Shown here: positions 1 through 5,370 of the stretch, one piece after another | How the letters are laid out: the number at the start of each line of letters is the position of its first letter | Position numbering within the stretch: position 1 is the stretch's first letter | NCBI GenBank assembly: GCA_937899935.1 | Contig: CALCOW010000253.1 | Location: forward strand, 1 to 11,557 | Source of the DNA: an uncultured Phycisphaerae bacterium | Lineage (GTDB): Bacteria; Planctomycetota; Phycisphaerae; Phycisphaerales; SM1A02 | Direction: 5' to 3' | Length of the DNA stretch: 11,557 nucleotides | The notes under the pieces: generated by a model | Told to the model about the DNA's origin: nothing | Databases searched by the model: none | The model's input: the letters and a program-made list of their open reading frames with translations, nothing else | Position numbers and translations under genes: made by a program

Positions 1-398
1 TGGAGCGTGCTATTGGTGGCTCAAGGATCGATCTACAAGATGTGGACTACATCAATGCCCATGGGACTTCGACGCCACTTGGTGATGCAGCAGAGGTACA
101 CGCAGTGAAGAAGCTTTTCGGCAGCCATGCACAAAACCTGGCTATGTCTTCGACGAAGTCGATGACGGGCCACATGCTTGGTGCTGCTGGTGGCATTGAG
201 ACGCTTGCCGTTGCACTTTCATTGAAGCACGGAGTCATGTTGCCAACCATCAATTGTGATAATCCGGATGATGGCTTTGATCTGAACTTTGTGGCCAACG
301 AAGTCCAAGAGAAGCCAATCCGCTATGGCTTGAACAACTCATTTGGCTTCGGCGGCCACAATGTGAGCCTTGTGATGGGCCGTTATGACGGTGACTAA
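1..398 (+). CDS. fabF: 3-oxoacyl-ACP synthase II (FabF), C-terminal part
   Basis: This is the C-terminal end of a beta-ketoacyl-ACP synthase II, the condensing enzyme that elongates fatty acyl chains with malonyl-ACP in the cytoplasmic type II fatty acid pathway. The reading frame is open from base 3 and enters from outside the window, so the nucleophilic cysteine is not visible. Two of the three catalytic residues are: the histidine in NAHGTSTPLGD and the histidine in KSMTGHMLGAAGG, which form the decarboxylation pair. The closing glycine-rich NNSFGFGGHN segment is the usual FabF C-terminus and holds the gatekeeper phenylalanine region. The stop is TAA at 396-398. The GTG at 42 is an internal valine (VDYINAHG), not a start. 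Close relatives include FabB and polyketide ketosynthases, but the spacing of the motifs and the immediate ending after the GFGG motif favour FabF. Confidence 0.93.
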   Translation, partial: ERAIGGSRIDLQDVDYINAHGTSTPLGDAAEVHAVKKLFGSHAQNLAMSSTKSMTGHMLGAAGGIETLAVALSLKHGVMLPTINCDNPDDGFDLNFVANEVQEKPIRYGLNNSFGFGGHNVSLVMGRYDGD

Positions 399-425
399 AG
401 GTAGCGTTCTGCTACACGTCGCATC

Positions 426-1223
426 TTAGAATGGAAATGTAATGCCCGCGTAGACTTCGATGCTATCCCGCCCGGGGTTTTCTGGGTAGAGATTTGCATT
501 TGAGATGTGAAGCCAACGTACGCCGGTAATGACACGAGCATTCCCACCAACACCAACGGTGAAACCCACGCCAGCCTGTGGCGTGAAGTTGAATTTGCTG
601 CCAGTGTCAGGCACATTTTGGGTCGTCCAATCAAGTCCAGCGCCGCCATCTACAAAGAATGACCAGTTCTCTTGGGCGATGATGTGCCATCGGGCGATGA
701 GATTGAAGTTGAATCCCCATGCATTGGGGCCCACTTGATCGACAAAGATGCCATTGAACTCCGCGTTGACAGACAGGTTATCAATAAAGAAGTAGTCGAA
801 GGCAAAACCAAGGAGCCCTGACTGATCAGCTGAATCCTTGACGCTAATTGACCAGGCACCCTGGAACGTCCATCGCAATTGACCTTGTGTGCCATAAGCA
901 ATGGTTGTGGCTGACGGTTCAATGGCCTGGGTGTTGTCATTCACATCTGACGGCCCACTGTCACTGGCTTCATCCTGGTACGAGAGATAACTCGTACGCG
1001 CTCTTTCATTCCAGTTACTCGGCAAAGGCGAGGGGTCAGTAAGGTTGAGGTCCAATCTGGCCAGGCTTCGCAGGTCAGCGGCTGTCGTCGGTTGCTCTGG
1101 CAATTGATAGGTATTGAAAGCCGTATCAGCTCTGAGCGTCATCGGAGCGTGCGAAACAGTTTGCGTCATCGGAGTAACGGCCAACTGGGCGGCTAGCGTT
1201 TGGGCAAGTACCAAGGTCAACAT
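426..1223 (-). CDS. PagL-like lipid A 3-O-deacylase (acyloxyacyl hydrolase family), outer membrane
   Basis: A 265-residue protein that resembles the PagL/acyloxyacyl hydrolase family, small outer-membrane beta-barrels that remove an ester-linked acyl chain from lipid A. The N-terminus (residues 1-15) is a short hydrophobic signal-like stretch, followed by a polar, probably disordered region to about residue 105. From there on alternating aromatic and small residues suggest barrel strands. The last strands contain the family signature H-x-S-N-A (His239, Ser241) followed by an NPG-containing loop and Glu256, which fits the His/Ser/Glu triad. The chain ends in phenylalanine (TFPF), typical of barrels recognised by the BAM complex. 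The loop between Ser and Glu is about three residues longer than I recall for Pseudomonas PagL. The start ATG is supported by a good Shine-Dalgarno (GGAGG on the minus strand, about 1233-1237). It is convergent with fabF, with 27 bases between the stops. A generic outer membrane beta-barrel is the alternative. Confidence 0.72.
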   Translation of the reverse strand: MLTLVLAQTLAAQLAVTPMTQTVSHAPMTLRADTAFNTYQLPEQPTTAADLRSLARLDLNLTDPSPLPSNWNERARTSYLSYQDEASDSGPSDVNDNTQAIEPSATTIAYGTQGQLRWTFQGAWSISVKDSADQSGLLGFAFDYFFIDNLSVNAEFNGIFVDQVGPNAWGFNFNLIARWHIIAQENWSFFVDGGAGLDWTTQNVPDTGSKFNFTPQAGVGFTVGVGGNARVITGVRWLHISNANLYPENPGRDSIEVYAGITFPF

Positions 1224-1246
1224 TTAAAGTTTCCTCCACAAGGCAT

Positions 1247-1274
1247 ATATCGAGCTGATATCAACCTTGATATC
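1247..1274 (-). promoter_or_regulatory. Three GATAT boxes phased by about one helical turn upstream of the PagL-like gene
   Basis: Read on the minus strand, GATATC, GATATC and GATATA begin 12 and 11 bases apart, about 25 to 50 bases upstream of the deacylase start codon. The middle box sits inside the 8-base palindrome TGATATCA (1256-1263). Regular helical spacing is a common layout for cooperative operator sites, but no known regulator is recognised, and the last box could instead be part of a -10 element. This is pattern only. Confidence 0.3.
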
Positions 1275-1360
1275 GCATCAGTCAGTCTGTGGCAACCGGC
1301 GCCACCATCGAAACTTCATGCACCGCGATGGAAGAGGGCTTTTTGATCGAATTTTGTGCC

Positions 1361-1406
1361 CAAAAATGAAGCCGCCGCCCGATCGCTCCGACACTCCCGG
1401 GCGGCG
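1361..1406 (-). terminator. Terminator-like hairpin on the minus strand
   Basis: A perfect 9-bp GC-rich inverted repeat (CGCCGCCCG at 1373-1381 with CGGGCGGCG at 1398-1406) has a 16-base loop. Read on the minus strand it is followed by a five-T run (1361-1365) after a short gap. The orientation fits a factor-independent terminator for the nucleosidase gene that ends at 1693. The long loop, the gap before the T-run and the distance of almost 300 bases from the stop codon weaken the call. Confidence 0.4.
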
Positions 1407-1692
1407 ATGCGCGATGGTCCGAAGACCACCTAAATGCAGCATCTCCATTGGCTTCTATAGCACCATAGACACTGTCCTGTCGGGGGGCAATAGCCACCAC
1501 CCGGGAAGAATTATATTTTCATAAACTACTGCTAAACAAGAGTTTACGTACTGCCTCCCAGAGCCTGTCCAGGGTCCACTGTGGCCGCTCAGAAAATGAC
1601 CGACAGAGGGGGCCGTAGAGACGGCGGCGGTGGCTTGTGTGGGGCTTAGAGGGCGTCGATGAGCCAGTCATTATCTGGTCTTTGAGAGGCCT

Positions 1693-2364
1693 TTATGCTG
1701 GACTTTTGGCGGTCGCTATAAGGGAGGCTGCCACAGCGTTCAGGGATCGGCGAGCATTCCTGGCAAGAGTGATGACAGATGGTAATTGGTGCGGATGGCA
1801 GGCAAGGCTGCAAGCCAGTTTCCCGATCTGAATCTGGCCATCGGGTCCACCTGCTTTCGTCAAAATCGAGGGTAGGCCGGCATGACAATCATCGCTAACG
1901 CCTCTGATAACACCCCATTGCCAGCCATTTGCCTCAGCAATCTCAGCGAAAGCCACTGCTTCCATGTCCACCAGGTCTGATTGATTCAGGGCATAAATTT
2001 CAGCTTTTTGGGATTTCGTGACCAGGGGCTGAGCAACTGAGGTCATGGTTGCGGCTGGTGCAATCGCTTGGAGGGGTGGTCGGAGATCTGATTGGCCAGC
2101 AACGGCAACTTGGCGATGCACCTGACTAATGTTGTAGGCCCGCCCCGCCCGAACTTCAGCACTGAGGCCACCAGCCAGTCCAGCTAGCCAAACCTGGGAT
2201 CCCTTTGGAATCTCTGCCTTCCTGGACCACTGCCAGATTGCGGCTGAGCCCATCCCACATAATTGCAGGTTGTAGTGCTTGCCGACGCCACAGCGGTGCA
2301 ATCTCGCCTTCTCATATTGCAAGGGGCAAACAACGTAGGGCCCGGTTTCGAACTGCTCAGTCAT
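1693..2364 (-). CDS. Nucleoside phosphorylase-superfamily protein (MTA/SAH nucleosidase-like)
   Basis: A 223-residue protein of the purine nucleoside phosphorylase/MTAN fold. Enzymes of this group cleave the N-glycosidic bond of nucleosides such as methylthioadenosine, S-adenosylhomocysteine or futalosine; some are hopanoid-linked phosphorylases. Visible family features are Glu18 in CPLQYEKARL (position of the catalytic acid near the N-terminus), a glycine-rich turn GMGSAA at 37-42, the GLAGGL segment at 62-67, the signature VDMEAVAFAEIAE (Glu135, which binds the ribose) and the closing VIRGVSDD motif with Asp158, the proton donor to the base in MTAN. The length fits the family (about 210-240 residues). 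The start ATG has an AGGA Shine-Dalgarno seven bases upstream (2372-2375 on the minus strand). The gene stands alone, divergent from tRNA-Glu. The exact substrate cannot be read from the sequence. Confidence 0.8.
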   Translation of the reverse strand: MTEQFETGPYVVCPLQYEKARLHRCGVGKHYNLQLCGMGSAAIWQWSRKAEIPKGSQVWLAGLAGGLSAEVRAGRAYNISQVHRQVAVAGQSDLRPPLQAIAPAATMTSVAQPLVTKSQKAEIYALNQSDLVDMEAVAFAEIAEANGWQWGVIRGVSDDCHAGLPSILTKAGGPDGQIQIGKLACSLACHPHQLPSVITLARNARRSLNAVAASLIATAKSPA

Positions 2365-2417
2365 GGCCCTATCCTAATCATGACGGGAACTACTGGCCGA
2401 GAGGGCGGTTTTTCTCT

Positions 2418-2423
2418 TATCAT
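2418..2423 (+). promoter_or_regulatory. Possible -10 element for tRNA-Glu
   Basis: TATCAT lies about 15 bases before the mature tRNA 5' end, in a locally pyrimidine- and AT-rich patch between the divergent nucleosidase and tRNA genes. No good -35 hexamer is seen at the expected distance, so this is a weak call based on position and partial consensus match only. Confidence 0.25.
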
Positions 2424-2437
2424 TTGCCCTCCCGCCT

Positions 2438-2512
2438 GACCCCATCGTCTAGTCAGGTCTAGGACACCAGGTTTTCATCCTGGGAACAGGGGTTCGAATC
2501 CCCTTGGGGTCG
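2438..2512 (+). tRNA. tRNA-Glu (anticodon TTC)
   Basis: A complete cloverleaf of 75 nt. The acceptor stem GACCCCA/TGGGGTC pairs over all seven positions, with G2512 as discriminator. The anticodon arm is CCAGG (2467-2471) with loop TTTTCAT and CCTGG. The anticodon is TTC at 2474-2476, reading GAA/GAG. The T arm is AGGGG (2488-2492), loop TTCGAAT, CCCCT. CCA is not encoded and must be added after transcription. The tRNA is followed within seven bases by a strong compound hairpin. Confidence 0.97.
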
Positions 2513-2518
2513 CTTCCT

Positions 2519-2561
2519 CATAGCCGGGCCTACGATCGATACCGATCGTCATCCGGCTATG
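2519..2561 (+). terminator. Compound inverted repeat just after tRNA-Glu
   Basis: Two nested stems: an outer 9-bp stem CATAGCCGG (2519-2527) with CCGGCTATG (2553-2561), and an inner 7-bp stem ACGATCG (2532-2538) with CGATCGT (2543-2549) closed by the loop ATAC. The outer and inner stems are separated by a small asymmetric internal loop. Only a weak U-rich tail (GTTCTTT) follows. It is best read as the tRNA transcription terminator or a 3' processing structure. Its distal arm covers an ATG (2559) that would otherwise be taken as the start of the next gene. Confidence 0.55.
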
Positions 2562-2606
2562 TTCTTTAAGAGTCGTGCGTGCCGCGTATATGCGCCTTGG
2601 AGTGAT

Positions 2607-3365
2607 ATGGCACTCTTGATGGCGATTTTATTTCTGCCACTACAGGTGACAAGCCAGTTTCCTGGTCTCTTTTCTGTTGACCAAGTCGAGCAACTTCAAG
2701 CAGCGCGGGATGATCATGATATTGGCGAAGGCGCCTTTGCCGTACTTATTGATGTAACAAACGACGGACTTCACGATGCAGATGAGGTTGTCACCATTGA
2801 TCCAGATTTCGCAACAATGCTTAAGGATCCAGCTCGATACCGCGCACAGCAGTTCAAGCTCAGCGGCGTGTTGGTGAGGCGCAGTGATGTCACACGTCCT
2901 TTGGGTCTGAAGCCAGGAACACGTGCGATAGAAGAGTGGGTGGTTCGAAGTGACAAAGCAATACCATTTATTGTTTATGTACTTCAAGATGGAAATCGAT
3001 CGACAACGGTTGGTCAGTCTATCGATCTCAACGGGCGTTTCTACAAACGATTGCGGCTACAAACGGAAGGCGGTGACATGAAGAACTATTTGTCATTCGT
3101 GAGTTCGGGTCCCGATCGCATCTCCAGGCCTGAAGGGATCACCGCCGAGCATGGTTGGGGTGTGGTTGTTCTCATTGCTTTTCTTGGCGGGATCTTTTTG
3201 TTCGTCACGATCGTGACAAGGCATTCAAGAAGAAGTGGTGACGCAATCAGGGCACGCGTGGGGCATGAACTAGCCAGCGAGATGGATGACGGGCGATGGT
3301 TGCCTGAAGATCCAGCCGAGGCACTTGATGAACTCAAGCGACGAGCTGGAGGCACTCCATCATGA
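2607..3365 (+). CDS. Hypothetical bitopic membrane protein upstream of aroB
   Basis: I do not recognise this family. The protein (252 residues from the chosen start) has an N-terminal hydrophobic segment (about 2-16, signal peptide or anchor), a soluble, probably extracytoplasmic domain of about 165 residues, a clear membrane helix at about 183-204 (GWGVVVLIAFLGGIFLFVTIV) followed by positive residues RHSRR, and a short charged cytoplasmic tail. The central part (about 85-165) alternates beta-strand-like hydrophobic residues and could be an OB- or SH3-like barrel; this is inference. The start ATG at 2607 is preferred because it has TGGAG just upstream and begins directly with the hydrophobic segment. 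An in-frame ATG at 2559 lies inside the post-tRNA hairpin and lacks a ribosome site. The stop overlaps the aroB start by four bases (ATGA), so the two are translationally coupled. Confidence 0.7.
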   Translation: MALLMAILFLPLQVTSQFPGLFSVDQVEQLQAARDDHDIGEGAFAVLIDVTNDGLHDADEVVTIDPDFATMLKDPARYRAQQFKLSGVLVRRSDVTRPLGLKPGTRAIEEWVVRSDKAIPFIVYVLQDGNRSTTVGQSIDLNGRFYKRLRLQTEGGDMKNYLSFVSSGPDRISRPEGITAEHGWGVVVLIAFLGGIFLFVTIVTRHSRRSGDAIRARVGHELASEMDDGRWLPEDPAEALDELKRRAGGTPS

Positions 3366-4474
3366 TGCAGCGGATTGAAGTCAATTTGCCCACGACTCGT
3401 TATCCAGTGATGATTGAGCCTGGGGCGATTGGGCGTTTGACAGCTATTGTGGTGGCCGAAGAATTGGAATCGCGTCGTTGTCTACTTGCAGTCGATGCTT
3501 CAATCCAAAAAACCCACGGGATTGCAGTGAGGCGTTCACTGGAAGCATCAGGCGTTGACGTTCTTCAATGGGAAGTCGACGCACAAGAGAAAAATAAACG
3601 AATTGAGACGGTCAACGACGGCTACAAGCACATGTTGGAGGGTCGTCTTGAACGTACGCATCCTGTGATTGCAGTGGGTGGTGGTCTCACTGGAGATGTT
3701 GCTGGATTCTTGGCGGCAACGTATCTACGTGGAGTCCCACTGGTTCAGGTGCCAACCACGCTCTTGGCGATGGTCGATGCATCAGTGGGGGGTAAGACAG
3801 GCGTCAACTTTGAATTGCCTAATGGAGGTTTAGGAAAGAATTTGGTCGGCGCATTCTGGCAGCCTAGGGCCGTCATCGTTGACCCACGCGCGCTCGTAAC
3901 ATTGGCCCAACGAGATCGCCGCTGTGGTCTTGCCGAGTGTGTCAAGCATGCATTGCTTGCGGACGCTCGACTTTTTGATTGGATCGAAACGCAAGGCCAA
4001 ACGCTTCTCGAAGACAATGATGTGATCCAGGCAGAATTGATCAGCCGATGTATCCAGATTAAAGTCAATATCGTTCAAGAAGATGAGCGAGAGGTAGGAC
4101 AACGTGCGTTGCTCAATCTGGGTCACACGTTTGCACATGTCATCGAACCTCTGGAATCAATGAGCCTCTTGCATGGAGAGGCAGTGGCAATTGGAATCGT
4201 GGCCGCTTGTCGTGTCAGCCAGCAACGAGGCACCTTGGAGCAAGCGGCATTTGATCGCATTGAATCTTTGCTGCTGAAACTGGGCTTGCCAACAAGGCTT
4301 CCCTGTGCAGCGCCAGCGGCGTCACTTGTAGAGGCCATGCTTTTTGACAAGAAAGTTGTCAACGGTGTGCCCAGGTTGATTCTGCTCGATTCAATTGGCA
4401 AAGCGTTTATTGCAACTGATGTTGATCTCCAGACGGTGTTGGACGCCTGGGCCTATGTGGGTGCAGATCTTTGA
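3362..4474 (+). CDS. aroB: 3-dehydroquinate synthase
   Basis: AroB converts DAHP to 3-dehydroquinate, the second step of the shikimate pathway to aromatic amino acids, using NAD and a divalent metal in the cytoplasm. The protein (370 residues) shows the complete family pattern: the NAD-binding AVGGGLTGDVAGFLAATYLRG at 104-124, PTTLLAMVDASVGGKTGVN at 131-149, the GKNLVGAFWQP substrate-site loop at 158-168, and metal ligands Glu192 (LAECVKH), His255 (LNLGHTFAH) and His271 (LLHGEAVAIG). The length is normal. The region between GKTGVN and GKN has a few extra residues (FELPNGGL) compared with the short linker I know from E. coli AroB. The start ATG overlaps the stop of the preceding membrane-protein gene. 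A second ATG one codon later is equally possible. No frameshift or missing key residue is seen. Confidence 0.97.
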   Translation: MMQRIEVNLPTTRYPVMIEPGAIGRLTAIVVAEELESRRCLLAVDASIQKTHGIAVRRSLEASGVDVLQWEVDAQEKNKRIETVNDGYKHMLEGRLERTHPVIAVGGGLTGDVAGFLAATYLRGVPLVQVPTTLLAMVDASVGGKTGVNFELPNGGLGKNLVGAFWQPRAVIVDPRALVTLAQRDRRCGLAECVKHALLADARLFDWIETQGQTLLEDNDVIQAELISRCIQIKVNIVQEDEREVGQRALLNLGHTFAHVIEPLESMSLLHGEAVAIGIVAACRVSQQRGTLEQAAFDRIESLLLKLGLPTRLPCAAPAASLVEAMLFDKKVVNGVPRLILLDSIGKAFIATDVDLQTVLDAWAYVGADL

Positions 4475-4705
4475 TTGAGGGCCACCATTCTCATTGATGG
4501 GCCTGCTCCTGCCGGGCTTCCACCCAATACACAGCGACTGAAGAAGAAAATGCAACTGCTTGAACGCCGTGTCTCGCAGAAGACAAGGCGGGCTCATGGG
4601 TATTGGGATATCCAGATCGACCTTGAGTGGGGCCACTTGGGCACATGGCTGTTCGATAGTCTTTTCTCGGCATTTGGAGTCTCATTCTCGCTGCCAGGCC
4701 GATGA
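4475..4705 (+). CDS. Doubtful small ORF directly after aroB
   Basis: An open frame of 76 codons that begins with TTG immediately after the aroB stop. Its codon choice looks coding-like, and it has a basic, possibly helical middle (residues 20-42, rich in Lys/Arg) followed by an aromatic C-terminal part. I recognise no domain and see no Shine-Dalgarno. An internal ATG at 4550 would give a 51-residue product. The stop codon TGA (4703-4705) is the first part of a perfect hairpin arm. It may be a real small gene, the remnant of a longer one, or chance. Confidence 0.3.
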   Translation: MRATILIDGPAPAGLPPNTQRLKKKMQLLERRVSQKTRRAHGYWDIQIDLEWGHLGTWLFDSLFSAFGVSFSLPGR

Positions 4706-4725
4706 CGCCTCTGGAAGCGGCGTCA
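4703..4725 (+). terminator. Hairpin at the end of the aroB operon
   Basis: A perfect 7-bp inverted repeat, TGACGCC (4703-4709) and GGCGTCA (4719-4725), has a 9-base loop and is followed by a moderately T-rich stretch (GTTATTGATTT). It could terminate the aroB transcript. The tail is not a clean T-run, so the call is tentative. Confidence 0.35.
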
Positions 4726-5043
4726 GTTATTGATTTGGAGCCATTGGTTTACTCGCCTCGTTGGTCTCTATGACGCTTTTCTCTAGATCTCTTCAACTTG
4801 CGTCAGTGGCCTAGGTCGAGACCGGATCTCGGCTCACCTGCCGCCCAGATGCATATGGCGGTCCAATTGAGATGATGCTCAAGGCGTGGGTTTTGTTGTT
4901 CTTCATTCGGGTTGATTTCAAGCACGCTAGTGAAGTCTTCCGATAAACTAGGGGTAGAACGACCGCACCAGCGGTCGTCACGGCCTTGACGGATCGGGGC
5001 CTCGACCGGCCCGTCTCACTTGAACACACTTCCAAGGCGGATC
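4706..5043 (+). other. Leader region before the ParA-like gene
   Basis: About 340 bases without a supported gene. It holds the tail of the 4703-4725 hairpin, a 5-bp hairpin around 4817-4831, a strong 8-bp hairpin at 4959-4978 and a GGGCC/GGCCC pair at 4997-5012. A TAAACT sequence at 4944-4949 could be a -10 element but lacks a -35 partner at the right distance. The ParA gene must be expressed from within or through this stretch. Confidence 0.5.
4959..4978. repeat. Perfect short inverted repeat upstream of the ParA-like gene
   Basis: ACGACCGC (4959-4966) and GCGGTCGT (4971-4978) form an 8-bp perfect stem with the four-base loop ACCA. The hairpin lies about 65 bases before the chosen start codon. 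It could be an operator, a leader hairpin or a terminator without a U-tract. It does not resemble the classical parS consensus. Confidence 0.45.
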
Positions 5044-5370
5044 GTGCGAGTTTTTGCAATAGTCAATCAGAAAGGTGGCTCAGGGAAGACCACTACGGCG
5101 ATCAACCTCGCGGCTGTATTTGCAGCCAGAGGGAAACGTACGCTCTTGGTTGATCTTGATCCGCAGTCTCATTGTGCCGCAGGCCTGGGTGTTCCGGAAG
5201 ATGAAATTGAGTTCAGTGTTTCGGAAGCGTTACTGGCTGAGCATGAGCGAGGGCTCAACTTAAAATCTGTTGTTTGGGAGGTCGCCAGAGACTTTCAGTT
5301 GCTCCCCAGCACGATGAGACTTGCAGCGGTTGAAGCTTCACCAAAGGCCAGACCGAGATCGTCGGCTTGA
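5044..5370 (+). CDS. ParA-family ATPase, N-terminal fragment (Walker A half)
   Basis: The N-terminal part of a ParA/MinD-type partitioning ATPase, a deviant-Walker P-loop protein that dimerises with ATP and positions a cargo on the nucleoid or membrane. From the GTG at 5044 the protein starts MRVFAIVNQKGGSGKTT, the standard ParA beginning, with signature Lys10 and Lys15, then the Walker A' motif LLVDLDPQ (Asp37, Asp39), and continues to LPSTMRLAAVEAS. The frame then diverges and stops at 5368-5370. The rest of the ATPase, including Walker B, continues in the next frame. The GTG is preferred over the TTG at 5020 because AAGG lies six bases before it and the family start matches. On its own this 108-residue piece cannot be an active ATPase, so it is either half of a frameshifted gene or the 0-frame product of a recoding event. 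Confidence 0.8.
   Translation: MRVFAIVNQKGGSGKTTTAINLAAVFAARGKRTLLVDLDPQSHCAAGLGVPEDEIEFSVSEALLAEHERGLNLKSVVWEVARDFQLLPSTMRLAAVEASPKARPRSSA
5318..5367 (+). other. Frame change inside the ParA gene
   Basis: ParA homology moves from frame 1 to frame 2 (a +1 shift, or -2) inside this window. It is bounded by a frame-2 TGA at 5315-5317 and the frame-1 TGA at 5368-5370. By matching the two translations, the break sits at about 5341-5350, within CCAAAGG, between the EAS and PDRDRRL segments. Removing one base there restores a single continuous protein. The cause could be a sequencing or assembly error, a true mutation, or programmed +1 frameshifting. The sequence alone does not decide. Confidence 0.75.

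Larger units (their letters stand above)
1224..1692. other. Gene-free stretch between two minus-strand genes
   Basis: About 470 bases without a convincing gene. The short open frames here on both strands show no recognisable domain, no Shine-Dalgarno and arginine/proline-rich noise translations. The stretch contains phased GATAT boxes near the PagL-like gene (1247-1274), a GC-rich inverted repeat with a T-run on the minus strand (1361-1406), a small 5-bp hairpin (about 1414-1427), and a locally AT-rich patch near 1508-1550. It probably holds the end of the nucleosidase transcript and the promoter of the deacylase gene. Confidence 0.6.

Noticed and set aside
401..415. GTAGC/GCTAC inverted repeat between fabF and the convergent deacylase gene
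   Set aside because: Only a 5-bp stem with a 5-base loop and no T-run on either strand; too weak to call a bidirectional terminator.
1267..1524. Open frames of 72-85 codons on both strands of the 1224-1692 gap
   Set aside because: No Shine-Dalgarno, no recognisable motif, and translations rich in Arg/Pro/Ser/Cys typical of random open frames; the two strands overlap each other.
1693..2364. Specific call as hopanoid-associated phosphorylase HpnG or futalosine hydrolase
   Set aside because: The motifs support the superfamily only; no hopanoid or menaquinone genes are in the window to fix the substrate.
2438..2561. Integration site of a mobile element at tRNA-Glu
   Set aside because: No integrase, no repeat of the tRNA 3' end elsewhere in the window, and the downstream genes are housekeeping-like.
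2559..2606. Longer N-terminus for the membrane protein, starting at ATG 2559
   Set aside because: The ATG lies in the distal arm of the post-tRNA hairpin, has no ribosome site, and would put 16 polar residues before the hydrophobic signal segment.
4912..4949. Promoter for the ParA-like gene from TTGATT (4912) and TAAACT (4944)
   Set aside because: The spacing is about 26 bases, far from the usual 16-18; the two hexamers are probably unrelated.
5020..5043. TTG start for the ParA-like gene
   Set aside because: No Shine-Dalgarno at a suitable distance; GTG 5044 has AAGG six bases upstream and gives the standard ParA N-terminus.
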